From: Novosphingobium capsulatum NBRC 12533
Lineage (GTDB): Bacteria; Pseudomonadota; Alphaproteobacteria; Sphingomonadales; Sphingomonadaceae
DNA length: 35,744 bases
NCBI RefSeq assembly: GCF_001598375.1
Contig: NZ_BCYV01000031.1
Location: 1 to 35,744 of the forward strand
Direction of reading: 5' to 3'
The position numbers were made by a program, and so were the translations under genes. The number at the start of each line of letters is the position of its first letter. Positions within the stretch are counted from its first letter, which is position 1. Positions 22,845 to 31,667 of this stretch are shown here, piece after piece. The notes below the pieces were generated by a model. That model had not been told where the DNA came from and searched no databases. It was given only the letters and a program-made list of their open reading frames with translations.

Positions 22845-25800
22845 ATGGGCGGACACCAACTGCAAAACGACATGACGCTGCACGGTTTTCTGGCGGCTGC
22901 GGCGGCGCGGCATCCGCAGGCGTGCGCCATCTTCGTGCCGGCCGGCAAGGGCCGCGATATCGACCAGGCGATCAGCTATGCCGATCTCGCCGCGCAAAGC
23001 GACATTCTGGCCCAGGCGATCCTGGCGCGCCTGCCGGCCGCTGCGCCCGGCGGCGAACCGGTCGTGGCGCTGCAGCTGCCGCGCACGTCGCCACTGCTCT
23101 ATCTGGCGCAATTGGCCGTGCTCAAGGCCGGATGTGCGTTCACCTGCCTCGATCCCTCGTTTCCCGATGGCCGTGTCGTCGATATCCTGGAAGACGCGCA
23201 GCCCGCGCTGATCCTGGCCGAACCTGCCGCCCTGGAACGGCTGGCGGGCCTGGCCCATGGCGCCTGCGCGGTGCATGATCCGGCGCAATTGCTGGCCCAA
23301 GCGCCTGCTGGCGGTGCGGCTCTGCCCCAGGTCGGCCCGGCGCAACTGGCCTATCTGATCTATACCTCGGGCACCACGGGCAAACCCAAGGGGGTGATGA
23401 TCGAGCATCGCCAGATCGCCAATCTGGTCGCGTCCGATCTGGCCGAATTTGCGCTGGGGCCGGGAGACCGCGTGGTCCAGGGCTCGTCGGTCGCCTATGA
23501 CAGTTCGATCGAGGAAATCTGGCTGGCACTGGCCAGTGGCGCCACGCTGCTGGTGATGGATGATGCGGCCGCGCGGCTGGGACCAGATATCGTTGCCTGG
23601 CTGGCCGATCATCGCGCCAGCGTGTTCTGCCCGCCGCCAACCCTGCTGCGCAGCAGCGGCTGCAGCAATCCCCAGGCGGCGCTGCCCGATCTCAAGCTGC
23701 TCTATGTCGGTGGGGAAGCCTTGCCGGCCGATATCGCCGCGCTGTGGGCGCAAGGGCGGCGGCTGGTCAATGGCTATGGCCCGACCGAATGCGCGGTCAC
23801 CTGTCTGCGCGGTGATATCGTGCCCGGTGGGCCGATCACCATCGGCCGCCCCGTGCCGGGCATGCACGCCTATGTGCTCGACGATGCGCTGGACGATGTG
23901 GCCGAGGGTGCCCAGGGGGAACTGTGCATCGGTGGCGCCGGGGTGGCGCGCGGCTATCGCCATCGCCCCGATCTGACGGCCGAGAAGTTCATCGATCATC
24001 CGCGCCACGGGCGGCTCTATCGCACCGGCGACCTGGTGCACCGCGACGAGACCGGCAACCTGTTCTATCACGGGCGGATCGATGCCCAGGTCAAGATCCG
24101 CGGCTATCGCGTCGAACTGGGCGAGATCGAGGCGCAGCTTGCCGCGCTGCCCGGCGTGCGCGCGGCCGGGGCCACGGTGCAGGATCGCGGCGGCGTGCCC
24201 GAACTCGTCGCCTATGTCGTGCCGGTCGATCCCACCGCACCGCCCCTGGGGGATACGCTGCGCCAGGCGCTGGCCGCCAGCCTGCCGCCCTACATGGTCC
24301 CGCGCCAGATCGGCTTGATCGCGGCACTGCCCACCACCGTGGGGGGCAAGCTTGACCGCAAGGCGCTGCCGCCGATGAACCTTGCGGCCCAGCGCAGCGG
24401 GCCGGGCCGCGAGGAAGAGGCGCTGGTCCTGCCCGAGGGCGAGCTGGAGGCATTGATCGCCCGCGCGATGGCCGATGTGCTCAAGCGCCCCGATGGCGTT
24501 TCGGTCACTGCCGATTTCTTCGAAGGGCTGGGCGGGGATTCGCTCAGCGCGGCGATGCTGGTTACCCTGCTGCGCGAAGACTGGCGCACCGATTGGGTGA
24601 CGGTCAGCGACATCTATGATGCGCGCACCGTGCGGACCCTGGCCCTGCGCGCGCCCGAACCGGCCGAAACCATTGCCGATGCGGCGCTGCCGCTGCTGCG
24701 CGAAGGCGTGGCGCGCCCGCTGCTGGCCAATCTGGTGCAGGGCGGCTGGCTGGCGATGACGGTGCTGGTGGCGGCCTGGGCCTCGTGGTTCGCCGCGTTC
24801 CGCGTGGCGCCGCTGGCCTTTGCGCACCTGGGCCTGGCCACGCTGGTGCTGGTGGCGCCGCTGATCGGCTTGGCCGGGTTCCTGGTCTATCTGCCGGTGT
24901 CGGTGGCCTTTGCCGTAGCGGTCAAGTGGCTGGCGATCGGCCGCTATCGCCCGGTGCGCGCGCCGGTGTGGAGCGCCTATTACCTGCGCCACTGGATGGT
25001 GATGCAGGCGGTGCGGCTGATCCCGTGGCCGCTGCTGGCCGGGACGGAACTCAACAACGCGATCCTGCGCCTGCTCGGCGCGCGGATCGGGCAGCGCGTG
25101 CACATTCACCGCAACGTCGATCTGCGCCGGGGCGGATGGGACCTGCTCGACCTGGGCGATGATGTCGCGCTGGGGCAGGGCGCCCACCTGGGCCTAGTCG
25201 AACTCGATCGCGGCGATATCGTGGTGGCGCCGATCACGCTGGAAACGGGCGCTGCATTGATGGTGCGCGCGGGCGTGGAAGGCCCAGCACGCATGGGCGC
25301 AGGCAGTGTGCTGACAGCGCTTTCCGTGCTCAATGCCGGCGGCACGGTGCCGGCGGGCGAAGTGTGGGACGGCGTACCGGCACAGCGCGTGGGCGTGGCG
25401 CCGCCGCCTCCGGTGATCACCCGCGCCGCCACGCGGCTCGGGCCGTGGCGCCATGGCCTGCTGCTGCTTTTGGGGCAGGGGCTGTTCACTGCCCTTGCCG
25501 CCTTGCCGGGCGAACTGCTGCTGCTGGGCTTGTGCCTGGGCGGCGAAGTGAGCGCCAAGGCGATCTGGCACTGGATGGCAGCGCCCTCGCTCGATGGGCG
25601 GGTGATTGCGGCGCTGCTCGCCACCACGGTCCTTGCCGTGCCGCTCAACGTCTTCTGGTCGGCAGTCCTGCTGCGCGCGATGGGCCGCGTGCGGCCCGGC
25701 GTGATCGACCGCTGGAGCCTTGGCTACATCCGCCTGTGGATCAAGGCCGGCGCGGTCTTTGCCGCCGGCGAATGGCTGTCAGGCACCTTGATGTATAAAC

Positions 25801-26849
25801 ATTGGCTGCGCCTGGCGGGGATGAAGCTGGGCGACAAGTGCGAGATCAGCACGATCTTCGACGTGACGCCCGAACTCGTCAGCATCGGCGCGGAAACCTT
25901 CTTTGCCGATGGCATCTATCTGGGCGGGGCAGAGCTGCGCCAGGGCACGGTGCGGGTCGCGCCGATTCGCCTTGGCCGCAATACCTTCCTGGGCAATCAC
26001 GCGGTGATCCCGGCGGGCGAGACCTTGCCCGATGATATCCTCATCGGCATTTCCACGGTGGCCGATGCCACGCTGATCGCGCGCGGGCAGTCGCGCTTTG
26101 GCCATCCCAGTTTCGATCTGCCGCGCCGCCAGGTGGTGGAGGCCGATCGCAGCGTGACGCACGATCCTTCGCTGATCCGCCAGGCCAACCGCTGGTTCTG
26201 GGAACTGGCGCGCTTTTTCCTGCCGGTGGTGCCGCTGGTGCTGGGCGCCCTGTGGTTCGCCGCGATCGGTGCGGCTGCGGCGCGTGGGGCCAGCCTGGCA
26301 CTGATGACCTGGGTGGTGGTGCCCGGTGCCACGCTGGTCACGATGGTGGCGCTGTGCCTGGTGGTGATGGTCCTCAAGTGGGGCCTGATCGGCCGGGTGC
26401 GGCCTGGCCAGCACGCGCTGTGGTCGTGCTGGTGCAGCCGCTGGGATTTCGTCTACGTGGCCTGGGCGCGCTATGCCAATTTTATCCTGCAACAGCTGGA
26501 AGGCACGTTCCTGCTGCTGGTCTATCTGCGGCTTATGGGCCTCAAGATCGGGCGCCGCGCCGTGCTCGGGCCGCTGTTTGCCCAAGTCGTCGATCCCGAC
26601 ATGATCGAGATCGGCGATGGCGCCACGGTCCATGCCAATTTCCAGGCCCACACGTTCGAGGATCGCGTGCTCAAGGTGGACAAGGTGCGGATCGGCACCG
26701 GCGCCACCGTGCATGCCGGCACCGTACCACTCTATGGCGCGGTGATCGATTCGGGCACCCGCGTGCTGGGCGGCAGCGTGGTGATGAAGCACGAACACCT
26801 GCGTCCTGGCCTCGCCTATCAGGGCGTTCCTGTTCGCGTAGTGGGCTGA
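22845..26849 (+). CDS. Pls/PosA-family membrane non-ribosomal peptide synthetase
   Basis: A 1334-residue protein, close to the ~1320 of epsilon-poly-L-lysine synthetase. Residues 1-510 are an adenylation domain: YTSGTTGKPKG (173-183), NGYGPTE (309-315), YRTGDL, IRGYRVELGEIE and Lys502 in GGKLDRKALP. Carrier domain with Ser566 in LGGDSLSA. Then three modules of membrane helices plus left-handed beta-helix domains: helices around 625-720, 865-970 and 1115-1225, hexapeptide regions around 744-860, 991-1090 and 1231-1330. These replace normal condensation domains and join monomers by isopeptide bonds. My hand-read pocket has Asp219, Ser220 and Glu223, which suits a basic amino acid. GGGGGCGG precedes ATG 22845. 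No phosphopantetheinyl transferase or hydrolase gene is beside it. Confidence 0.9.
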   Translation: MGGHQLQNDMTLHGFLAAAAARHPQACAIFVPAGKGRDIDQAISYADLAAQSDILAQAILARLPAAAPGGEPVVALQLPRTSPLLYLAQLAVLKAGCAFTCLDPSFPDGRVVDILEDAQPALILAEPAALERLAGLAHGACAVHDPAQLLAQAPAGGAALPQVGPAQLAYLIYTSGTTGKPKGVMIEHRQIANLVASDLAEFALGPGDRVVQGSSVAYDSSIEEIWLALASGATLLVMDDAAARLGPDIVAWLADHRASVFCPPPTLLRSSGCSNPQAALPDLKLLYVGGEALPADIAALWAQGRRLVNGYGPTECAVTCLRGDIVPGGPITIGRPVPGMHAYVLDDALDDVAEGAQGELCIGGAGVARGYRHRPDLTAEKFIDHPRHGRLYRTGDLVHRDETGNLFYHGRIDAQVKIRGYRVELGEIEAQLAALPGVRAAGATVQDRGGVPELVAYVVPVDPTAPPLGDTLRQALAASLPPYMVPRQIGLIAALPTTVGGKLDRKALPPMNLAAQRSGPGREEEALVLPEGELEALIARAMADVLKRPDGVSVTADFFEGLGGDSLSAAMLVTLLREDWRTDWVTVSDIYDARTVRTLALRAPEPAETIADAALPLLREGVARPLLANLVQGGWLAMTVLVAAWASWFAAFRVAPLAFAHLGLATLVLVAPLIGLAGFLVYLPVSVAFAVAVKWLAIGRYRPVRAPVWSAYYLRHWMVMQAVRLIPWPLLAGTELNNAILRLLGARIGQRVHIHRNVDLRRGGWDLLDLGDDVALGQGAHLGLVELDRGDIVVAPITLETGAALMVRAGVEGPARMGAGSVLTALSVLNAGGTVPAGEVWDGVPAQRVGVAPPPPVITRAATRLGPWRHGLLLLLGQGLFTALAALPGELLLLGLCLGGEVSAKAIWHWMAAPSLDGRVIAALLATTVLAVPLNVFWSAVLLRAMGRVRPGVIDRWSLGYIRLWIKAGAVFAAGEWLSGTLMYKHWLRLAGMKLGDKCEISTIFDVTPELVSIGAETFFADGIYLGGAELRQGTVRVAPIRLGRNTFLGNHAVIPAGETLPDDILIGISTVADATLIARGQSRFGHPSFDLPRRQVVEADRSVTHDPSLIRQANRWFWELARFFLPVVPLVLGALWFAAIGAAAARGASLALMTWVVVPGATLVTMVALCLVVMVLKWGLIGRVRPGQHALWSCWCSRWDFVYVAWARYANFILQQLEGTFLLLVYLRLMGLKIGRRAVLGPLFAQVVDPDMIEIGDGATVHANFQAHTFEDRVLKVDKVRIGTGATVHAGTVPLYGAVIDSGTRVLGGSVVMKHEHLRPGLAYQGVPVRVVG

Positions 26850-26884
26850 CAACCGCAGTTTGCAGGGCAGGCTTGCTGCAAGAG

Positions 26885-27030
26885 CCAGCTATTGGCGCGG
26901 CAACAACTGCCAATTTGGATCAAATATTATTCGCGGAACTGCGCTTCGTGGGCGAATTTCATTTCGCGATCAGTTTGATAACGTAAAAGTTTACCAATTG
27001 GAAATTGGCCGCCCGTAACCTCCTGTGCGT
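26885..27030 (+). other. AT-rich upstream region of the phosphorelay operon
   Basis: A stretch noticeably richer in A and T than its surroundings between the NRPS stop and the next operon. It has TTGATA near 26973 and small dyads such as GCGAA-TTTCAT-TTCGC and CCAATTGGAAATTGG. A promoter is likely here, but no convincing -10/-35 pair stands out. Confidence 0.4.
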
Positions 27031-27041
27031 GGAGGGTGGAT

Positions 27042-27449
27042 ATGGTCGATGATCGTACCAGCATTGCCAACGCGACATGCCATCGCGCTGCGGCCGGATC
27101 GGGCCACGGCGCTATGCCGGCGCGCAGGCTCGCTGCCATCTGGCCCGCCGCCGCCCTGATGCTGGCCGGCGTGGCTGGCTTGGCCTGGGCCTCCGTCCCG
27201 CCGATCCAGCCGGGTGACCAGGTGGTGGTCATTGCTCCACCCGGTACCCCGCAGATGCAGACTTTGGCCATGGTCGCCGGCGCGCAAGGCGCGCTGGTGG
27301 CACCGGGCCGCTTTGCCAATATCGCTATCGCCACGTCCCCCCGTGTGGATTTTCCTGCCGCACTGCGCCGAGAAGGGGCCTGGTTCGTATTCGCTTCGCC
27401 ACGTCTGGCGGGCTGCCTCGGCGCTGCCAAGGAAGAAACGGCCCTATGA
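27042..27449 (+). CDS. Unrecognised small exported or membrane protein ahead of hybrid kinase
   Basis: A 135-residue protein with one hydrophobic segment, about residues 30-50 (RLAAIWPAAALMLAGVAGLA), after an N-tail of about 25 residues, acting as signal anchor or signal peptide. The outer part has IQPGDQVVVIAPPGTPQMQ and RREGAWFVFASPRLAGCLG, with one Cys. GGAGGG lies 5 bases before ATG 27042. I know no family for it. Its TGA overlaps the kinase ATG by 4 bases, so it is produced with the kinase and may be its periplasmic signal partner. Confidence 0.7.
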   Translation: MVDDRTSIANATCHRAAAGSGHGAMPARRLAAIWPAAALMLAGVAGLAWASVPPIQPGDQVVVIAPPGTPQMQTLAMVAGAQGALVAPGRFANIAIATSPRVDFPAALRREGAWFVFASPRLAGCLGAAKEETAL

Positions 27450-30400
27450 CGATCCCCTCATCGCCGCGTTTCGTGCCCACTGCGTTATCCGCTCCCATGG
27501 TTACGGCCGTGCCGCTACCGGCCACTGAACTTGATGACGTGCGCCACCGCTTCGGCCATTTCCTGGTCTATCTGCTGTGGGCGCACGTGCCGCTGCTGGC
27601 AGTCGTCGCCTGGCTGGCGGGCCAGTCGCCGATCGGGGCGGGCGTTGCCGGCGGCGTTCTGGCGCTCGCCTACCACCTGATGTGGTGGCGCCAGGGCATT
27701 GCCCGTTCCACCCGCTATCTTTCCGCCGTGGCGCTGGTGGGAGAGCCGGCGCTGCTGCTGTTCCTGATGCAGGGCCATGCCTGGCAGATGGACATGCATA
27801 TGTACTTCTTTGCCATGCTGGCGTTGACCATCGCCTGGTGCGATCGCGGCGCTATCCTGATGGCGGCCACGGCAACGGCGCTGCATCACCTCGTGCTGCT
27901 CTATGCCTTGCCCTATGCAGTCTTTCCCGGCGAGGGCAACATTGCCCGCGTGCTGCTTCACGCCGTGATCGTTGCGTTCCAGACTGCCGTGCTGGTCTGG
28001 CTCAGCGACCGACTGGTCGAATCCGTGCAGCGTGTCACAGCCATGGGCGAGGAAATCCGTGCCAAGAATCTGGCGCTGGAAGAACGCACCCGCGAGGCAG
28101 AGGATGCCACGCGCGCCAAAAGCATGTTCCTGGCCAACATGAGCCACGAAATCCGCACGCCGATGAACGCCATCCTGGGCTTTTGCCACCTGGCGCAGCG
28201 CACCGCGCTCAATCCCCGGCAACAGGTCTATGTCGCGCGGATTGCCGATGCCGGTGCCTCGCTGCTGCGTCTGATCAACGACATCCTCGATTATTCCAAG
28301 AACGAGGCCGGCAAGCTCACGCTCGAGGCGCGGCCGTTCGATGTGCGCGCCACGGTGGAGCACCAGGCCCAGATGCTCAATCTCGATGCAGAGGCCAAGG
28401 GCGTGGCGCTGCGCGTTACCGTCGGTCCGCGCGTGCCGCAGATGGTGGTGGGCGATGAACTGCGCTTTGGCCAGGTCTTGGTCAACCTGCTCAGCAATGC
28501 GGTCAAGTTCACCGAAAAGGGCGTGGTCATGGTCGGTGTCGACCTGGTGGCGACGGGCGAGGGCACCGTCACCCTGGAATGCACCGTGCGTGATACCGGC
28601 ATCGGCATGACCGCCGAAGCGCGCGATGCGCTGTTCACCTCGTTTACCCAGGCCGACAGTTCGATGACCCGGCGCTTTGGCGGGACCGGGCTGGGCCTGG
28701 CCATCTCGCGCCAGATCGTGGAGCAGATGGGTGGCGGCATCACGGTGGAAAGCACGCCTGGCATGGGCAGCGTGTTTACCTTCCGCGTGGTGATGGGCGA
28801 CGCCGGCACGCTGGCGCGCGCCGGGCTGCTGCCGCCGCCGGGCCTGGCGGGCCTGCGCGTGCTCGCTGCCGATGACAATGCCGCCTCGCGCCAGATCGTG
28901 CACGAACTCATGGCCGGCTGGAACATGGCGGTCGATCTCGTTGCCTCGGGCGAGGAAGCCCTGGCGGCGATCGATGCGGCCGCCACCGCCGGGCGCCCGT
29001 TCGATCTTGTCCTGCTCGACTGGAAGATGCCGGGCTTGAGCGGGATGGACACGGTCAAGTCCATGCGCACCCGCGTGCCGCATGGGCGCCTGCCGGCAAC
29101 ACTGCTGGTGACGGCCTATGGCGCCGACGAGTTCCTGGGGTCGGTCGATCGCGCCGATGTCGATGCGTTCCTCACCAAGCCTCTGCAACCACGCGCGCTG
29201 ATCGAAACGCTGTGCGATCTGTTCCCCGAACGGGCTGAACGCGCGCCCGCCAAGGGCTCCGCTGCTGCGCCCGCGCCTGCGGCAATGGCAGACGCGGTGG
29301 CGCAGGCGCCAAGCCTGCCACAGCGCCTGTGCGGCCTGCGCGTGCTGCTGGCCGAAGACAACGAGATCAACCGCGAAATCGCCATGGAACTGCTCGGCGA
29401 TGCCGGGCTCGAGGTGGACTGCGCCGAAAACGGCCGCATCGCCTGCGCCATGGTGGCGGCGCAGAACGGGGCCTATGCCGCTGTGCTGATGGATGTGCAG
29501 ATGCCCGAGATGGACGGCATCGAAGCCACCGCGCGCATTCGTCGCACGTGGAGCGCCGACGCCTTGCCGATCATCGCGATGACGGCGCATGCCTATGACG
29601 AAGAACGCCAGCGGTGCCTTGACGCCGGCATGAACGATCATATCGCCAAGCCGGTTGAGCCTGCGCTGCTGGTTCGCACGCTGGAACGCTGGTTGCGCCG
29701 GCCCGATGCCGCGCCTGCCGGGGCAGTGGCGGGCCAGGGGACCGATGCCGCCTGGACCGGCCCTGTGGCAAACGACGCCGTGGCCAACGATGCGGCCGGC
29801 GCGTCCGAGGCGGTCTTGCCCGATCACCTGCCGCCCTTCGGCATTCCTGCGGCCCTGGCGCGGGTTAATGGCAAGCGCACGCTGTTGCTCAAGCTGATCG
29901 GCGATTTCGGCGATATCTATGCCGCCACGCCCGGTGCGCTGACCAGCCTGGTGGACGAAGGCCGCCTGGCCGAGGCGCGGCGCCTGGCCCATTCGCTCAA
30001 GGGCGTGGCCGGTTCGCTCGAACTGCCGCAGGTCCAGGCCGTGGCCGCGCGCATCGAGCGCTTGCTGGCCGCCGAACAGACCTTTGGCCTCGACCGCGAG
30101 ATTGCCCTGCTGGCCCGCGAACTGGCCCCGGCGATCGAGGCGGCGCGCAGCCTGGCGCCACCGCTTCCGGCTCATGTCCCGTCGATCACGGAGGCAGATG
30201 GCTCGTGCGCAGATGCCGGCGCCGTTGCCCAGGCGCGCGACGGGCTGATCGATCTGGTGCAGCGGCGCAGCCTGGCGGCGCGGGCTGCCTTTGTCGTCTA
30301 TGCTGATGCGCTGGGCCTGCCCGAGCCGGCGCGCCAGGGCCATCCGGTGCGCCAGGCGCTGGAACGGCTCGACTATGGCCGCGCGCTGGCCCTGCTCGAA

Positions 30401-30451
30401 GCAGAAGGCAGCCTTGCCGATGACGCGCCGATACAGGGGGCCGTTGCCTAA
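27446..30451 (+). CDS. Membrane hybrid histidine kinase with two receivers and HPt
   Basis: A 1001-residue kinase. Six membrane helices at about 38-200 form the sensor with hardly any periplasmic loop, so it likely senses a membrane or small-molecule cue, or acts with the small protein before it. A short coiled coil leads to HisKA with His234 in ANMSHEIRTPMNAILGF, HATPase (NLLSNAVKFT, DTGIGM, GGTGLGLAIS), receiver 1 with Asp525 (LLDWKMPGLSG), receiver 2 with Asp683 (LMDVQMPEMDG), and HPt with His849 in ARRLAHSLKGVAGS. All phosphorelay residues are present. The last base of its stop is the first base of the next ATG, so the cyclase is coupled. Confidence 0.93.
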   Translation: MTIPSSPRFVPTALSAPMVTAVPLPATELDDVRHRFGHFLVYLLWAHVPLLAVVAWLAGQSPIGAGVAGGVLALAYHLMWWRQGIARSTRYLSAVALVGEPALLLFLMQGHAWQMDMHMYFFAMLALTIAWCDRGAILMAATATALHHLVLLYALPYAVFPGEGNIARVLLHAVIVAFQTAVLVWLSDRLVESVQRVTAMGEEIRAKNLALEERTREAEDATRAKSMFLANMSHEIRTPMNAILGFCHLAQRTALNPRQQVYVARIADAGASLLRLINDILDYSKNEAGKLTLEARPFDVRATVEHQAQMLNLDAEAKGVALRVTVGPRVPQMVVGDELRFGQVLVNLLSNAVKFTEKGVVMVGVDLVATGEGTVTLECTVRDTGIGMTAEARDALFTSFTQADSSMTRRFGGTGLGLAISRQIVEQMGGGITVESTPGMGSVFTFRVVMGDAGTLARAGLLPPPGLAGLRVLAADDNAASRQIVHELMAGWNMAVDLVASGEEALAAIDAAATAGRPFDLVLLDWKMPGLSGMDTVKSMRTRVPHGRLPATLLVTAYGADEFLGSVDRADVDAFLTKPLQPRALIETLCDLFPERAERAPAKGSAAAPAPAAMADAVAQAPSLPQRLCGLRVLLAEDNEINREIAMELLGDAGLEVDCAENGRIACAMVAAQNGAYAAVLMDVQMPEMDGIEATARIRRTWSADALPIIAMTAHAYDEERQRCLDAGMNDHIAKPVEPALLVRTLERWLRRPDAAPAGAVAGQGTDAAWTGPVANDAVANDAAGASEAVLPDHLPPFGIPAALARVNGKRTLLLKLIGDFGDIYAATPGALTSLVDEGRLAEARRLAHSLKGVAGSLELPQVQAVAARIERLLAAEQTFGLDREIALLARELAPAIEAARSLAPPLPAHVPSITEADGSCADAGAVAQARDGLIDLVQRRSLAARAAFVVYADALGLPEPARQGHPVRQALERLDYGRALALLEAEGSLADDAPIQGAVA

Positions 30452-31464
30452 TGGGCCAGGCGCTTCCCCCCTTGTCGCGGCGCGGTCTGGTGATGATCGT
30501 CGACGATGAAATCGCCAATATCGAGATCATCAATGCCGTGCTCGAAGACGAATACGACGTCTGCTTTGCCCTGTCGGGGCAAGAGGCGCTGGATCTGGCG
30601 CGCACCGCGCAGCCCGATCTCATTCTGCTCGATGTGCTGATGCCGGGCATGGATGGCTTTGCCGTCTGTGCCGCGCTCAAGCAGGATGCCACGCTGACCG
30701 ATGTGCCGGTGATCTTTACCACTGGCCTGGGTGACAGCGAGGATGAAATGCGCGGGCTGTCGCTGGGCGCGATCGACTATGTGACCAAGCCGGTGCAGCC
30801 GCCGATCCTGCGCGCGCGGGTGGCCAATCATGTTGAACTCAAGCGCCTGCGCGATCAACTGGCACGGATGGCGGTGACCGATGCGCTCACCGGCTTGTCC
30901 AATCGTCGGCACCTGGAACGCACGCTGGAGGTGGAGACCGCGCGGCTGGCGCGGCAGCAGGAATGGCTGTCGGTGGTCATGCTCGATATCGACTTCTTCA
31001 AGCAGTTCAACGATGCCTATGGCCACCCGGCCGGCGACCGCTGCATTGCCATGGTCGCCGCCGCGCTCACCCGCGCGGTGCGCCGTGCGACCGATCTTTC
31101 GGCCCGCTATGGCGGGGAAGAGTTCGTCTGCGTGCTGCCCGGCGCAGACCTGGCCACGGCCCAATCCGTTGCGGCCGAGATCGGGCGCCAGGTGCGCCAG
31201 CTGGGTATTCCGCACGCGCGATCGGGCGTGGATGCGTTCGTCACGGTCAGCATCGGCATCGCCAGTGCGCGCAGCGTCGCCGGGGCCAGGCCGCAGGAGT
31301 GGATCGATATGGCCGATGCGCAGCTCTATCGCAGCAAGAGCGAGGGCCGCAATCGCATCACCGCGACCGTGTTCGAACATGGCCTGCCCGGGCATGGTCA
31401 ACCCGCGGGCAACGATCGCGCGGCCTATCCGACCGCGCAACTTGGCCTTCGCGCCACAGGCTGA
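30451..31464 (+). CDS. Response regulator diguanylate cyclase (REC-GGDEF)
   Basis: A 337-residue c-di-GMP synthase. Receiver: acidic pair in MIVDDEIANIE, phospho-acceptor Asp61 in LLDVLMPGMDG, and Lys in YVTKPVQP. GGDEF domain: DALTGLSNRRHLE, LDIDFFKQFNDAYGHPAGD and active site GGEEF at 221-225, so it should be catalytic. The product inhibition site RxxD is intact (Arg212-Ala-Thr-Asp215, five residues before GGEEF). It is translated with the hybrid kinase, whose HPt is the obvious phosphate donor. A receiver-GGDEF layout like PleD/WspR is usual for phosphorylation-activated cyclases. Confidence 0.95.
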   Translation: MGQALPPLSRRGLVMIVDDEIANIEIINAVLEDEYDVCFALSGQEALDLARTAQPDLILLDVLMPGMDGFAVCAALKQDATLTDVPVIFTTGLGDSEDEMRGLSLGAIDYVTKPVQPPILRARVANHVELKRLRDQLARMAVTDALTGLSNRRHLERTLEVETARLARQQEWLSVVMLDIDFFKQFNDAYGHPAGDRCIAMVAAALTRAVRRATDLSARYGGEEFVCVLPGADLATAQSVAAEIGRQVRQLGIPHARSGVDAFVTVSIGIASARSVAGARPQEWIDMADAQLYRSKSEGRNRITATVFEHGLPGHGQPAGNDRAAYPTAQLGLRATG

Positions 31465-31571
31465 TCGCCGCGGCGCGGGCGGCGCACTGTCCAGGCCGCG
31501 CCTGCCAGCTGCTTTCCCGGCAGGCTGATCTCGTTTCATTGCCCTTTGTCACGGCTGGCAACGCCGGGTGC

Positions 31572-31623
31572 TTGACAAAGTGAACGTTCACGCGCATGCG
31601 TCACCACAGTTGAGAACGTTCAC
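31572..31623 (+). promoter_or_regulatory. Promoter with two LacI-type operators ahead of the TonB receptor
   Basis: TTGACA at 31572-31577 is followed at once by a perfect palindrome GTGAACGTTCAC (31580-31591). A second site, GAGAACGTTCAC (31612-31623), lies 32 bases on, about three helical turns. A central AACGTT dyad is typical of LacI/GalR-family operators. A bound repressor would overlap the promoter. The -10 box is not clear. Confidence 0.6.
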
Positions 31624-31667
31624 AAGCCGGACGCAAAGCGCCGGGTGAAAACGGGGAGAGGGATCTG

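Noticed and set aside
22572..25187. 871-residue open frame on the minus strand
   Set aside because: It lies opposite the NRPS and the aldehyde dehydrogenase start, has His/Gln/Arg-rich composition typical of antisense frames in GC-rich coding DNA, and shows no domain.
27515..30343. 942-residue minus-strand open frame
   Set aside because: Antisense of the hybrid kinase, with shadow-type composition only.
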